Shown: in pieces, positions 8,752-17,028 of the stretch
Numbering within the stretch: position 1 is the stretch's first letter
Layout of the letters: the number at the start of each line of letters is the position of its first letter
Source of the DNA: Vulcanimicrobiota bacterium
GTDB lineage: Bacteria > Vulcanimicrobiota > Vulcanimicrobiia > Eremiobacterales > Eremiobacteraceae
Length of the DNA: 64,000 nt
NCBI GenBank assembly: GCA_013290125.1
Contig: JABCYQ010000002.1
Location: 62,001 to 126,000, forward strand
Direction of reading: 5' to 3'
Program-made: the position numbers and the translations under genes
Notes under the pieces: model-generated
What the model saw: the letters and a program-made list of their open reading frames with translations, nothing else
Told to the model about the DNA's origin: nothing
Databases searched by the model: none

Positions 8752-8875
8752 CACCCAGGTATTGGCGGCAGGAGACTGTTGCGCCTCAAGACAAACGCCG
8801 CGCAGCGCAGCGCAGCGCGGGCTGATGGCGCGCAGCTGACGACATCGATTCGCACCACATCCGGAGGCTTCAAGC

Positions 8876-9349
8876 ATGGCCATCAAGAGACGCGCCAAGA
8901 AATCGGCTTCGGCCAAGAAGGGCGCAAAGCGCGCCGCATCGCGAAAGACCACTAGACGCGCGCCTGCTCGCGGCAAGGCGAAAAGCACAAAGCGAACGGT
9001 TAGGAAAGCGGCCGGGCGGAAGCGTTCCACAGCGCGTAAGGCGCCGGCCACGAAAAAGGCTGCTGTGAAGAAAGCAGCGCCGAAAAAGGCTGCCGTCAAA
9101 AAGGCCGCGGCGCCGCACAAAGGCGGCGGCGAAAAAGCGCCCGCCGCGCCAAAACCAGTCACACCGAAGCCGGGCGCAAAGCCGCGCGGCGTCGGAGCGA
9201 CGCCCACGCCGAAACCGCTCTTCGATGAGATCGACGTCACGATTGAAGCGGATGAGTTCGAGGACGAAGACGAGTTCGAGGACGGGTACGACGAGGAAGA
9301 AGAGGAAGAGGAAGAAACACATTCCGAGGAATCGGAGAACGGATTCTGA
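8876..9349 (+). CDS. Histone H1-like lysine-rich protein with acidic tail
   Basis: The 157-residue protein is strongly polarised. Residues 1-85 are made of Lys, Arg and Ala repeats (KKAAVKKAAPKKAAVKKAAA), like the tail of eukaryotic H1 and bacterial HU-H1-like proteins. Residues 90-118 are a Pro-rich linker, and residues 119-157 are almost wholly Asp and Glu. The basic half should bind DNA or RNA; the acidic tail may mask it or bind basic partners. A CCGGAGG ribosome site sits 9 bases before ATG 8876. A strong hairpin followed by T's after the gene ends its transcript. Some genes of this look are intrinsically disordered chaperone-like proteins, so the exact role is uncertain. Confidence 0.75.
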   Translation: MAIKRRAKKSASAKKGAKRAASRKTTRRAPARGKAKSTKRTVRKAAGRKRSTARKAPATKKAAVKKAAPKKAAVKKAAAPHKGGGEKAPAAPKPVTPKPGAKPRGVGATPTPKPLFDEIDVTIEADEFEDEDEFEDGYDEEEEEEEETHSEESENGF

Positions 9350-9368
9350 CAAGCGCGATATTTCAAGC

Positions 9369-10562
9369 GTGAAACGACAGAGCGAGGCCCCGGGCCTCGC
9401 TTTGCTATGTGCCGTTCAATGCGCGGCCGCAGTTCTCGGAGGCGTTGCCGCGATCTTCGCTTCGCTCGATGCGCGAGAGGCGCGTCGTCCGCGGCCTCCT
9501 GCCGAGAATGCGAATCCGCTCAGCGAAGGCCGGCGAGTCTCGGTCATCGGTCCGATGCGCAACGAGGCTGCAAACGTCCGCGGTTGGCTGGAGGATGTCT
9601 GCGCACACGATGAGATCGTAAGCGAAATCATCGTCTCCGATGACGCTTCGGCCGATGAGACGCGCTCGATCGCGATCGACGCCGCTCGTATCGACCAGCG
9701 CGTATGCGTGATCGAGGGCGCACCACCTCACGGCTGGCTCGGGAAGACCTCTGCGTGCGAACGCGCGGCCCGCGCTGCTCGGGGCGACTGGCTCTTGTTC
9801 AGCGACGCGGACATGCGGATGGCTCCCGGAACGATCAACGTCGCGGTCGCTGCGGCCGAAGCGTATGCTGCAGATGTCTGTTCGCTCACCGCGACGCTAG
9901 AATGCGAGACATTTCTGGAACGCGTCGTCATGCCGACGATGGCAGCGGTCATCATGTCGGGGCACCCGCTGTTCTTGATTCACGATGCTCGTTCGTCCGT
10001 GGGGCTCGTCTGGGGCGGATTTCTGCTCGTGCGCCGCACTGCGTATTTCGCTGTCGGCGGACACGCTGCCGTCCGCGCCGAGATCGCCGAAGATCGTGCG
10101 CTTGCAGAGCGGTTCAAGGCATTTGGATATCGGATCCGGTTGTTCGACGGTCACGATCTCGTTCGCGTTCGCATGTATCGAGGTGCGCGCGAGATGTGGC
10201 TCGGCTGGCGCAAGAACGTCTACGAAGGCGTTCGAAGAAACCCGATCGCTGCGGGCTTTTTCGCACTGGCGCAGGTCGCCACGCTCGTGGTGCCGCTTCC
10301 AGCACTCTCCATCTTGGGCTTCACCCGGCTAACGCGTCGCCTTCGACCATTGGAGAGCAAGCTCGCGATGTATAGCGGTGCGACTGCTGCAGCTTGCGTT
10401 GTAACGCGGGCACTTCGCGACCGTTCGATTGGCGCAAATCCGCTCACGGCGTTTGGTGCGCCGATCGCCGGTTTGTTCATCGCCGGCGTCATGATCGCCG
10501 CCGCGTGGCGCGACCTGACCGGCCGCGGTCAGGTCTGGAAAGACCGCGTTATCATTTCGTAG
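9369..10562 (+). CDS. Membrane-anchored family 2 glycosyltransferase
   Basis: The product (397 residues from GTG 9369) has an N-terminal membrane helix (about 10-30), a GT-A catalytic domain beginning VSVIGPMRNEAANV, an aspartate motif SDDASADET, the metal-binding DAD motif in LLFSDADMRM, and two or more C-terminal membrane helices. This layout resembles carotenoid and hopanoid-associated glycosyltransferases (CruC/CrtQ-like), but the acceptor cannot be told. The start is uncertain: the first dozen codons overlap a terminator hairpin of the preceding gene, so TTG 9402 is a real alternative. The longer upstream frame to 9225 only shadows the acidic tail of the previous gene. A T-rich hairpin follows the stop. 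Confidence 0.82.
   Translation: MKRQSEAPGLALLCAVQCAAAVLGGVAAIFASLDAREARRPRPPAENANPLSEGRRVSVIGPMRNEAANVRGWLEDVCAHDEIVSEIIVSDDASADETRSIAIDAARIDQRVCVIEGAPPHGWLGKTSACERAARAARGDWLLFSDADMRMAPGTINVAVAAAEAYAADVCSLTATLECETFLERVVMPTMAAVIMSGHPLFLIHDARSSVGLVWGGFLLVRRTAYFAVGGHAAVRAEIAEDRALAERFKAFGYRIRLFDGHDLVRVRMYRGAREMWLGWRKNVYEGVRRNPIAAGFFALAQVATLVVPLPALSILGFTRLTRRLRPLESKLAMYSGATAAACVVTRALRDRSIGANPLTAFGAPIAGLFIAGVMIAAAWRDLTGRGQVWKDRVIIS
9382..9400 (+). terminator. Intrinsic terminator-like hairpin after the histone-like gene
   Basis: GCGAGGCC and GGCCTCGC pair across a CCG loop and are followed by TTTGCT. It lies 33 bp after the histone-like stop codon and inside the proposed first codons of the glycosyltransferase gene, which suggests either partial read-through or a later start (TTG 9402) for that gene. 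Confidence 0.6.
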
Positions 10563-10577
10563 CGCATTCGACTGAAG

Positions 10578-10598
10578 GGGCCGATTTTATATCGGCCC
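10578..10598. terminator. GGGCCGAT palindrome with T-rich tail
   Basis: GGGCCGAT and ATCGGCCC pair around TTTAT, followed by TCATTTTAATT. It ends the glycosyltransferase transcript and belongs to the short palindrome family found at many gene ends in this window. Confidence 0.7.
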
Positions 10599-10651
10599 TC
10601 ATTTTAATTCTCACGGCATCACCGGTCGATGTCGTCGACGGGGAAGTCGAA

Positions 10652-10928
10652 CGCACGGCTTGCCCCGCGAGGACGCTCCTTCGCTCGCCTCCCGCTCGCT
10701 CAGTCGCTCGGTTCACTTCGTCGCTCTCGCCATCCGTGGCTCCGCTCCTCGTTCAACGCCTCGCTTGGGCATGCCGTGCGTTCGCCGTCCGACCGCAATC
10801 GGCGCCACGGCATCACCGGCGATGTCGAAAGCCGGGGCGTCGAAAGGCGAGAGCCGCCGAAGTCGAGCGGCGGAGTTTGGTCATCCCGATGATCCGCCGC
10901 GTCCCCGGCGAAGACATCGTCGGTGATG
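10652..10928. repeat. Two-hairpin intergenic repeat, copy 1
   Basis: Module A (10652-10780) has a shared core (GAGGACGCTCCTTCG to CTCCTCGTTCAACGCCTCG) enclosed by an outer stem CGCACGGC...GCCGTGCG. Module B (10811-10928) has a core with GCCGGGGCGTC and CCGCCGCGTCCCCGGC, enclosed by CATCACCG/CGGTGATG. The same A-B order and spacing occur at 30907 and 39557. Outer stems differ between copies but stay complementary. It lies between convergent genes. A fragment like the start of module B also occurs at 10614-10631. ORFs through it are not conserved as protein, so I read it as structured DNA or RNA. Confidence 0.85.
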
Positions 10929-10947
10929 TTGAGGTTAGTCGAAATGA

Positions 10948-11012
10948 GGGCCGACATAAAGTCGGCCCCTTCAGGAAAAGTGTCGGCCCCTTCAGGAAAA
11001 GGGTCGGCCCCT
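10948..11012. repeat. GGGCCGAC palindrome plus 21-bp direct repeats
   Basis: One complete palindrome (GGGCCGAC-ATAAA-GTCGGCCC, 10948-10968) is followed by two more copies of its right arm, giving three direct repeats of GTCGGCCCCTTCAGGAAAA at 10961, 10982 and 11003, spaced 21 bp. The last copy supplies the TGA stop (11013-11015 on the minus strand) of the CPBP protease gene. Confidence 0.8.
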
Positions 11013-11945
11013 TCAGGAAAATAAGCCGCGGCGGTGTAGCGCGTAAAGCACGACGGCGCCGACTGCGAGTGCGAGGAGAGAACTCACCCCCGCTTCGGGG
11101 CCGAACGATCCTCCCGTCAGCCAAATCGGACCGCCGACTCTCGACGTGATCGCGGTACTATTGCCGAAGATAAGTCCGCTGACCGGCAATCCGTACACGG
11201 GCCCTTCAAACATATTCCAAGCTATATGAGTTCCGAGCGCAAGCCACAGCGAGCGCGTCCAAATGACCGCAGCACAAAACCACGCGCCGGCGAAAGTGAT
11301 TCCGATGATGGTGAGCGCGAGGTTTTCGCGAGCACCTGGATTCGTCAGGTGAAGCAATCCGAAAAGCACGGACGTGCCGATGAGCGCGCGCGGATCACCC
11401 CATGCGACGCGCAAGTTCTGAAACAGATAACCGCGCAGCGGCAGTTCCTCAGCGAGAGCGGCGATCGCGATGAGTGGAATGACCGCGGCCCATGAGAGCA
11501 GGTCTGCTTGAACCGGAGCGACTGCGGAAATGTGCAGCGAGCCAGCCGCGTATTCCAAGATGAACACCAGCGTCTGCATGCCGGCGCCGAACGCCACCCC
11601 CAGAACGAAGAGGCTCAACGATTTCATGCCAAGCGAAAGGCCGAGCGAGCTCGCGGGCTCACGGTCCAAGAAACGGCGGAAGCCGAACGCCAGGAGAAGC
11701 GCCGCCAAGCACTCGCCCGCGGCGGCCGCATAGTCGAGCTCGGCGCCCGAGCACGTCAGGCCGCGATCGGCTGCGCAGAACAGCGCGACAAGACCAGAGC
11801 TGCACGCGAACGCAAGTCCCGGCCAGACGAGAAGGAACACGAGCGCTCGCAGAACCGGCGGGAGAAGACCGTTGTCCGACGGGGGCGATGCGCCCCGCCG
11901 TTCGATATCGGTTGCCACGACCGCCCGTTTTCCGCGTTGCCCCAC
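11013..11945 (-). CDS. CPBP-family (CAAX-like) intramembrane metalloprotease
   Basis: This 310-residue integral membrane protein has about eight hydrophobic helices and the three CPBP signature blocks: EELPLRG (EExxxR, about residue 165), FGLLHLTNP (first histidine block) and HIAWNMFEG (HxxxN). In this family these residues form a metal site in the membrane and cleave or process membrane substrates; many members serve in bacteriocin self-protection or membrane-protein quality control, but most have no known substrate. The first 25 residues are polar, so ATG 11945 may be a few codons early. The stop codon lies within a short palindrome repeat. It is divergent from the 12008 gene, with a 62-bp shared promoter region. 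Confidence 0.85.
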   Translation of the reverse strand: MGQRGKRAVVATDIERRGASPPSDNGLLPPVLRALVFLLVWPGLAFACSSGLVALFCAADRGLTCSGAELDYAAAAGECLAALLLAFGFRRFLDREPASSLGLSLGMKSLSLFVLGVAFGAGMQTLVFILEYAAGSLHISAVAPVQADLLSWAAVIPLIAIAALAEELPLRGYLFQNLRVAWGDPRALIGTSVLFGLLHLTNPGARENLALTIIGITFAGAWFCAAVIWTRSLWLALGTHIAWNMFEGPVYGLPVSGLIFGNSTAITSRVGGPIWLTGGSFGPEAGVSSLLALAVGAVVLYALHRRGLFS

Positions 11946-12007
11946 GTTCCTGCGTTGCGAACACCATGGGATGAGTGCGCGACCAAACTCAAGAATGAGT
12001 CGCGCGC

Positions 12008-13219
12008 ATGAAGACGTCCGTAAGCAAGACAGAGCTTAACCTTTGGATGGCGTTCGTCGACGAGTCGAAGACGCACCGCCTCTACGAGGCTTACGCGATG
12101 CAAGCCATGCGCGAAGGCAATCCGGAAGTCGCGGAAGTGTTCATGGAGGCTGCGGGCTCCGAGGTCGTGCACGCGATGGCGGCACTCAACGCCCTAGGCG
12201 CGGTGAAGTCGAGTCCGGAGAATCTGCGCAAAGTCGTCGAGGAAGAAGCGGTGGAAAGCCGCGAGACGTACCCGCGCTACATCCGCGAGGCCGAAGCCGA
12301 CGACCGGCCGGACGCCGTGCGGGCGTTCCAACTCGCGCTCGCGCGGGAAGAGCATCACGTCCGTCTCTTCTCGGACGCTCTGAGCGCGCTGCAAGCCCGC
12401 GGTCACGAAGCGCCGGCCGCGCGCGATTCAACCGGCGCCGCTGCGATCGCCCAGAAGATCGTCTCCCGTCAAACCCCGCAACTGAAACCGCACGGTCCGG
12501 CCGAAGTCAGCGGCGAGCGCGAACGAATCGCTGCGCGCTCGCGGATACGCGAACTCGTCTTCGGCGCGCAGGATGGCATCCTGACCACCGCGGGTGTCGT
12601 CTCATCGTTTTTCGGCGCCGCACAGAACAACAACGTGATCTTGTTGGCCGGCGTCGCCTCCGCATTCGCCGGCATGGTCGCGATGACTGCGGGTTCCTAT
12701 CTGTCGTCAAAAGCAGAGCACGATGTCGCGGTCTCCGAACTCGACGCGGAGCGGCGCGAGATCCGCGAGCATCCGGCCGAAGAACTTGCTGAGCTCGTCG
12801 AGATCTACAAACTGCAGGGCATGAGCGCGACTCGCGCCCGCGATGCTGCATTGGAAGTCGCCAAAGACCCGAAGAAAATGCTTGCCGTCATGGCGCACGA
12901 GGAGCTCGGGCTTCACTTGGATTCGTCCGGCGACGCGCTCAAGGACGCGATGGTGATGGCGCCATCGTTCCTCGTCGGCGCCGCCGTTCCGATCGTGCCT
13001 TACACCTTCATGCACGGCATGCCGGCGCTCATCGCATCGATACTAGCGGCGGCAGCCGCGCTCTTCGGCATCGGCGTCGTAAAGGCGCACGCGGCCGCCA
13101 CCAACCCTTGGCGCTCGGGCGTGGAAGCGTTCGCGATCGGCGCCAGCGCCGCGCTCCTCGGGTACGCTATCGGCACGCTCGTGCCGAACTTGCTCGGCTT
13201 CACCGTGCCGGCCGGCTAG
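12008..13219 (+). CDS. Ferritin-like (rubrerythrin) domain fused to VIT1/CCC1 metal transporter
   Basis: The 403-residue protein has an N-terminal four-helix ferritin-like domain (about 1-145) with E and ExxH motifs (VFMEAAGSEVVHA, LAREEHHVRLF) that can bind a di-iron site. A VIT1/CCC1 transporter domain of five membrane helices (about 175-403) follows, starting RELVFGAQDGILTTAGVVSS. This is the architecture of membrane-bound ferritin MbfA, which exports iron and protects against peroxide in some alphaproteobacteria. By analogy it should export or sequester Fe(II) or Mn(II). Iron export fits the nearby superoxide dismutase and peroxiredoxin. No iron-responsive operator can be identified by eye. 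Confidence 0.9.
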   Translation: MKTSVSKTELNLWMAFVDESKTHRLYEAYAMQAMREGNPEVAEVFMEAAGSEVVHAMAALNALGAVKSSPENLRKVVEEEAVESRETYPRYIREAEADDRPDAVRAFQLALAREEHHVRLFSDALSALQARGHEAPAARDSTGAAAIAQKIVSRQTPQLKPHGPAEVSGERERIAARSRIRELVFGAQDGILTTAGVVSSFFGAAQNNNVILLAGVASAFAGMVAMTAGSYLSSKAEHDVAVSELDAERREIREHPAEELAELVEIYKLQGMSATRARDAALEVAKDPKKMLAVMAHEELGLHLDSSGDALKDAMVMAPSFLVGAAVPIVPYTFMHGMPALIASILAAAAALFGIGVVKAHAAATNPWRSGVEAFAIGASAALLGYAIGTLVPNLLGFTVPAG

Positions 13220-13291
13220 GGAATAGAAGAGATCGCCGGGTCACCCCGCTTCGACTCTGAACGGCTCGGAGCGCTCATCGTCGATCACTAT

Positions 13292-13825
13292 GTGCGCCGC
13301 TTCGGGCCGCCCGACGACTCCGCCCATCGCTTCTTTCCGGGCGCCGGATGCTGGACGAATGTCAACCGCCACCCGCCGAACGATACGCGCGAAGTGTTCA
13401 CGTACGCGAGCGCGCACGCGCATCCGGGTATGGTGACGTGCATCGACGACGGGCACGCGCACGCCGAACAGTATTTCGCCGTGACGCGCGAACCGCGCGA
13501 CGTGCTCTACGACCTGACCGCGGTGTGCGCGACACATGCCTGCGGCAACGGCACGCGATTGGATGAGTGGTCGATCGTAAGGCTGGGCCAGGAAGTCCCA
13601 GACACGCTCGGCATGCAGGCGCTTGCGGTCGTGCCAGCCGTCTTTGAAGGCGACGCCTTCGAATATCTTCGCGCCGATGATCTCCATTTGCGTTTCCTTT
13701 GGGTCGTGCCGCTATTCCCAAGCGAGGCGGCATTGCGCGAGCGCGCCGGCGCTGAAGCGCTGCAGCGGCTTTTGTTCGTCAAAGGTGTGGATTTGGCGGA
13801 TCTGCACCGGCGCCCGGTCGCGTGA
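13292..13825 (+). CDS. SUFU-like (suppressor of fused) domain protein
   Basis: The product resembles the bacterial SUFU-like family, with the C-terminal pattern LRFLWVVPLFPSEAALRERAGAEAL (quoted in part: LRFLWVVPLFPSEAAL, then a Gly-Ala-Glu-Ala-Leu block). Bacterial members are small proteins of unknown role, often linked to toxin-immunity or polymorphic systems; no toxin is next to it. The start is doubtful. GTG 13292 is the first start codon in frame, yet the frame is open from the previous gene's stop and the 24 codons before it read like coding sequence (SERLGALIVDHYV). The true start may be an unusual codon. It lies downstream of the metal transporter and converges with moaE. Confidence 0.6.
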   Translation: MRRFGPPDDSAHRFFPGAGCWTNVNRHPPNDTREVFTYASAHAHPGMVTCIDDGHAHAEQYFAVTREPRDVLYDLTAVCATHACGNGTRLDEWSIVRLGQEVPDTLGMQALAVVPAVFEGDAFEYLRADDLHLRFLWVVPLFPSEAALRERAGAEALQRLLFVKGVDLADLHRRPVA

Positions 13826-13833
13826 CCCTTTAG

Positions 13834-14253
13834 TCAGGGCCGATCGTCGACCCAAGTCGCGCCGTCCGCCGCGTACTCTTTTTTCCAGATAGGCGCGATG
13901 CGCTTCAAGGTGTCGATCGCGTGGCGGCAAGCGTCGAACGCCGCCGGACGGTGCGCGGCGGAGACCGCGATGACCACGCTTATCTCGCCAACCGCGAGCG
14001 TGCCGACACGGTGATGGATCGCGATATCGACGATGTCGAACTGCTCGCGGATTTCACGCGCGATGCGCGCGAGCACCAACTCCGCCATTTCCTGGTACGC
14101 TTCGTATTCGAGCTTCTCGACGGTGCGTCCACGCGACTCGCCTCGCACGCGGCCCACGAAGGTCACGACCGCCCCCGCGCCCTCGCGCGAAAGATTGCTT
14201 ACGACGGACTGCTCGTCGAGGATGCCGGATGACAGCGCAATGCGAGCGTTCAT
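13834..14253 (-). CDS. moaE: Molybdopterin synthase catalytic subunit
   Basis: MoaE inserts sulfur from MoaD into cyclic pyranopterin phosphate to make molybdopterin. The 139-residue protein has the family blocks [47 protein letters not shown] and PIWKKE, including the conserved lysines and arginines of the active site. Its ATG overlaps the moaD stop by four bases (ATGA at 14250-14253), so the two subunits are coupled. No other molybdenum cofactor gene is in the window. Confidence 0.95.
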   Translation of the reverse strand: MNARIALSSGILDEQSVVSNLSREGAGAVVTFVGRVRGESRGRTVEKLEYEAYQEMAELVLARIAREIREQFDIVDIAIHHRVGTLAVGEISVVIAVSAAHRPAAFDACRHAIDTLKRIAPIWKKEYAADGATWVDDRP

Positions 14254-14501
14254 CCGCCGGCGACCGGCGGGAGAACTGCCACTTCATCGCCCTCGGCAAG
14301 CTGCGTTTCGGGCTTTGCGAACTCCCGATTGACCGCGAAGGCGACGCCGTCGGTGGATGCAGGCAGCCCCGCGTGGATATCGCGCGCCCGCCCGTATGCG
14401 TCGGCAGCGGTCGCTCCGGGCGCGAGCTGGACCGCGACGGAACCGGCGCCCGCGGCTTCGCGATGCGATGCGAAAAGTCGAACGATGATATGCATCGGCA
14501 T
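14250..14501 (-). CDS. moaD: Molybdopterin synthase sulfur carrier subunit
   Basis: An 83-residue ubiquitin-fold protein ending in Gly-Gly (LPPVAGG), the site of thiocarboxylation. Family features are the start [14 protein letters not shown] and the stretch [22 protein letters not shown]. It donates sulfur to MoaE, which overlaps it by four bases. It is divergent from the superoxide dismutase gene. ATG 14501 starts MPMHIIV; a second ATG two codons later is also possible. Confidence 0.95.
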   Translation of the reverse strand: MPMHIIVRLFASHREAAGAGSVAVQLAPGATAADAYGRARDIHAGLPASTDGVAFAVNREFAKPETQLAEGDEVAVLPPVAGG

Positions 14502-14527
14502 ACGAATGATGGGTACAACGTGAGTTG

Positions 14528-14584
14528 GGAAGAGTCCCGTAGCGCTTCCCGGGCTAGGACACCGAGCGGTCGGCGGCCAAGCCC
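14528..14584 (+). promoter_or_regulatory. Structured leader upstream of superoxide dismutase
   Basis: The 135-bp gap between moaD and sodA can fold into two adjacent hairpins. The first is GGGAAG/CTTCCC (14528-14533 with 14545-14550). The second has an outer GGGCT/AGCCC stem (14551-14555 with 14580-14584) and an inner CCGA/TCGG stem separated by purine-rich internal loops. I could not match it to a known riboswitch class, including the manganese and molybdenum-cofactor classes. It could be a leader control element or only the fold of GC-rich sequence. Confidence 0.3.
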
Positions 14585-14636
14585 AGATGCCTTTGCGAAA
14601 CAGATAACACGACCTTCACAGATTTGGAGAGAAGAA

Positions 14637-15242
14637 ATGCCATTTGAAGTGCCGCCGCTGACGTATGCGTACGACGCGCTCGAACCGCACATCGACAAAG
14701 AGACGATGACCATCCATCACGATAAGCACCATGCCGCGTACGTCACCAATCTGAATGCGGCGATCGAAAAGCATCCGGAACTCGCCGGTCGCTCGGCAGA
14801 GAATCTGTTGAAATCGTTGGACAGCATTCCGGAAGACATCCGCACGGCGGTCCGCAACAACGGCGGCGGACACGTCAACCATTCGATGTTCTGGAAGATC
14901 ATGAAGCCAGGCGGCGGCGGAGCACCTAAAGGTGCCATCGCCGACGCGATCACAAAAGCATTCGGCGACTTCGAGTCTTTCAAAAAGCTATTCAACGATG
15001 CCGGCGTCAAGCAGTTCGGCAGCGGTTGGGCCTGGCTCGTCCGCGGCAGCGATCGCGGGCTGAAGATCGTGTCCACGCCGAATCAAGACAATCCGCTCTC
15101 ACAGGGCCTGCACGTCGTGCTCGGCAATGACGTCTGGGAACACGCCTACTATCTGAAGCATCAGAATCGACGCGCCGACTACCTCTCGGTCTGGTGGAAT
15201 GTCGTTGACTGGGAGGTCGTGGGTAAGCGGTTCGAAGCGTGA
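14637..15242 (+). CDS. sodA: Iron/manganese superoxide dismutase
   Basis: The 201-residue enzyme converts superoxide to hydrogen peroxide and oxygen. All four metal ligands are visible: His in [13 protein letters not shown], His in NHSMFWK, and Asp and His in [15 protein letters not shown]. Length and motifs are typical of cytoplasmic Fe/Mn-SOD; the choice of metal cannot be settled by eye, so the symbol sodB would be equally fair. ATG 14637 is preceded by a GGAGAGAAG ribosome site. The longer upstream open frame covers the structured leader and is not family-like. Its stop overlaps the start of fabI (GTGA), so both are translated together. Confidence 0.95.
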   Translation: MPFEVPPLTYAYDALEPHIDKETMTIHHDKHHAAYVTNLNAAIEKHPELAGRSAENLLKSLDSIPEDIRTAVRNNGGGHVNHSMFWKIMKPGGGGAPKGAIADAITKAFGDFESFKKLFNDAGVKQFGSGWAWLVRGSDRGLKIVSTPNQDNPLSQGLHVVLGNDVWEHAYYLKHQNRRADYLSVWWNVVDWEVVGKRFEA

Positions 15243-16027
15243 CAGAAGCGATGATGCCGTCGCTGTTGGCGGGTAAGACCGCGCTCGTCTCCGGTGTGGC
15301 CAACCGTTGGAGCATCGCGTACGCATGCGCCAAAGAGCTCGCGCGGAACGGCGCATCGCTCGTGCTTACCTACGAGGGCGAGAGGACGCAACCGGAAGTC
15401 GAGAAGCTCGGCGCGGAATTAGGCAATGCGCTCGTCGCGCAGTGCGATGTCGGACAAGATGCGAGCATCGCCGCGCTCCGAGCGCTGCTCGAGGAGCGCG
15501 GCGTGAGGCTCGATGCTGTTTTGCACAGCATCGCGTTTGCACGCAAAGAGGAACTGACCGGTAAGTTCTACGCGACATCCCGTGATGGGTACGCGCTGGC
15601 GCTCGACGTCAGCGCCTATTCACTTGTCGCGATGTGCCGCGAATTGCGTTCGGTCTTCGCGGCTCAGGCATCGGTCATGGCTATGACATACCTCGGTTCC
15701 GTGCGTGCCGTGCCGAGCTACAATGTGATGGGCGTCGCCAAGGCCGCGCTCGAAGCGTGCGTCCGCTATCTCGCGGCCGATCTTGGTGAGTCGGGCGTGC
15801 GCGTGAACGCCATTTCGGCGGGCCCGATCAAAACGGCGTCGGCGCGCGCCGTCGGCGGTTTCACAAACATCCTCGGCGAGGTAGCTGCAAAGTCACCGCT
15901 GCGCAGAAACGTCACGCAGACGGATGTCGGAAACGCTGCGGTCTTCCTTGCGAGCGACCTTTCGAGCGCGATCACAGGTCACGTGCTCTATGTGGACGCC
16001 GGTTATAATATCATGGGGATGACATAG
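15239..16027 (+). CDS. fabI: Enoyl-[acyl-carrier-protein] reductase (NADH)
   Basis: FabI reduces trans-2-enoyl-ACP in the last step of each fatty acid elongation cycle. The 262-residue short-chain dehydrogenase-like protein carries the FabI active-site pattern: [20 protein letters not shown] holds both catalytic tyrosines and the lysine, and the N-terminal nucleotide site [17 protein letters not shown] is the typical FabI form. The start GTG 15239 overlaps the SOD stop. Coupling to sodA is unusual but is directly visible. Confidence 0.94.
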   Translation: MTEAMMPSLLAGKTALVSGVANRWSIAYACAKELARNGASLVLTYEGERTQPEVEKLGAELGNALVAQCDVGQDASIAALRALLEERGVRLDAVLHSIAFARKEELTGKFYATSRDGYALALDVSAYSLVAMCRELRSVFAAQASVMAMTYLGSVRAVPSYNVMGVAKAALEACVRYLAADLGESGVRVNAISAGPIKTASARAVGGFTNILGEVAAKSPLRRNVTQTDVGNAAVFLASDLSSAITGHVLYVDAGYNIMGMT

Positions 16028-16111
16028 TTTTTTCGACCAGCCCCACAAGGTCCGCTAGGCAGCGATGCCCAACTTACGGGTCCGCCAAAAAATCGAGGGG
16101 AGGTACGGGTC

Positions 16112-16321
16112 ATGGGCCTCACATGGCAGGACGTCGACGACATCGGCTTCGAGCTCGCGCAGGCTCACCCGGAAGAAGATCCCGGTAATATCGCGCTGCC
16201 CGAGCTGCTCCGCATGGTGACGGAGCTCGACGATTTCGAAGACGATCCTGAGCGGGTAGACGAAGGAACCCTCGAGCGCATTGCGCAGGCGTGGGAAGAC
16301 GCGTTCGCGCGCAACGCCTGA
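16112..16321 (+). CDS. iscX: IscX-like iron-sulfur assembly protein
   Basis: This 69-residue acidic protein matches IscX: it opens GLTWQDVDDIGFELAQ and contains DPGNIALPEL and ELDDFEDDPERVDE, corresponding to the GLKWxDxxEIG and LEDFDDDP blocks of the family. IscX binds iron and IscS and tunes cluster assembly. Here it is solitary, away from an isc operon. A GGGGAGG ribosome site (16097-16103) fixes ATG 16112. It is followed 18 bp later by a LON-domain gene and may begin a short operon. Confidence 0.85.
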   Translation: MGLTWQDVDDIGFELAQAHPEEDPGNIALPELLRMVTELDDFEDDPERVDEGTLERIAQAWEDAFARNA

Positions 16322-16339
16322 CCGATAGGCCAAGCCGTC

Positions 16340-17017
16340 ATGCCTTCGGCTTTGGCGATGTTCCCACTTAGCACCGTGCTCGTACCCGGTGCAACCCTCC
16401 GGCTCCACATCTTCGAAGAGCGCTACAAGGCCATGATCGGCGAATGCATCGCCGGCCTCGGTTCGTTCGGCGTCGTGCTGGATCGTGCCGGTCGAGAAAC
16501 GGGGCCCGACCTCGACCCGTTCGACATCGGAACGGCAGCGGAGATTTGCGAAGTATCCCATCTCGACGGGGGCCGGCTTTTCATCGTCACGCGGGGCACA
16601 CGACGTTTTCGCGTAGAGCGGTTGTTGCAGCGCGAACCGTACATCGAAGCTGTCGTCGAATACTTGGACGAACCGGTCGGCGACGCGGGCGTGGCGGTCG
16701 ATTTGCGCAATCGCGTGGAAGAGCAGTTCAAAGATTATCTCCGCGCGCTGCTTTCGACGACCGATCCGCTGCTCGATTCGCTCGAACTCCCGGACGATAC
16801 CGCCGCGTCGTCCTATCTCATCGCCGACGCGATGCACGTAGAGCCCGCCGTGAAGCAACGGCTCTTGGAAGCCGATTCCGCGACCGTCCGCTTATCGGAT
16901 GAACTAGCGACGCTTGCCGCCGAGACAGAGCGGCTGCGCACAGTGAACGAGCGCAGGCGCACGGATCCCATGCAGGCGGTAGCGGCACCGTTCGATGTCC
17001 GCTTCTCACGCAACTGA
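16340..17017 (+). CDS. LON substrate-binding (N-terminal) domain protein
   Basis: The 225-residue protein starts with the typical LON domain opening MFPLSTVLVPGATLRLHIFEERY and continues with the beta-rich IGTAAEICEV/LFIVTRGTRRFRV region and a helical tail to about residue 205. It has no AAA+ or protease module, so it is a free-standing substrate-binding domain (PF02190) of the kind found alone in many bacteria. The role is unknown; it may bind unfolded or target proteins. It lies between iscX and a Nudix gene at short spacing on the same strand. Confidence 0.88.
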   Translation: MPSALAMFPLSTVLVPGATLRLHIFEERYKAMIGECIAGLGSFGVVLDRAGRETGPDLDPFDIGTAAEICEVSHLDGGRLFIVTRGTRRFRVERLLQREPYIEAVVEYLDEPVGDAGVAVDLRNRVEEQFKDYLRALLSTTDPLLDSLELPDDTAASSYLIADAMHVEPAVKQRLLEADSATVRLSDELATLAAETERLRTVNERRRTDPMQAVAAPFDVRFSRN

Positions 17018-17028
17018 CGACTGCCCAC

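Noticed and set aside
10394-11149. Plus-strand ORF of 251 codons over repeat copy 1
   Set aside because: It runs through the repeat and palindromes and is not preserved in copies 2 and 3.
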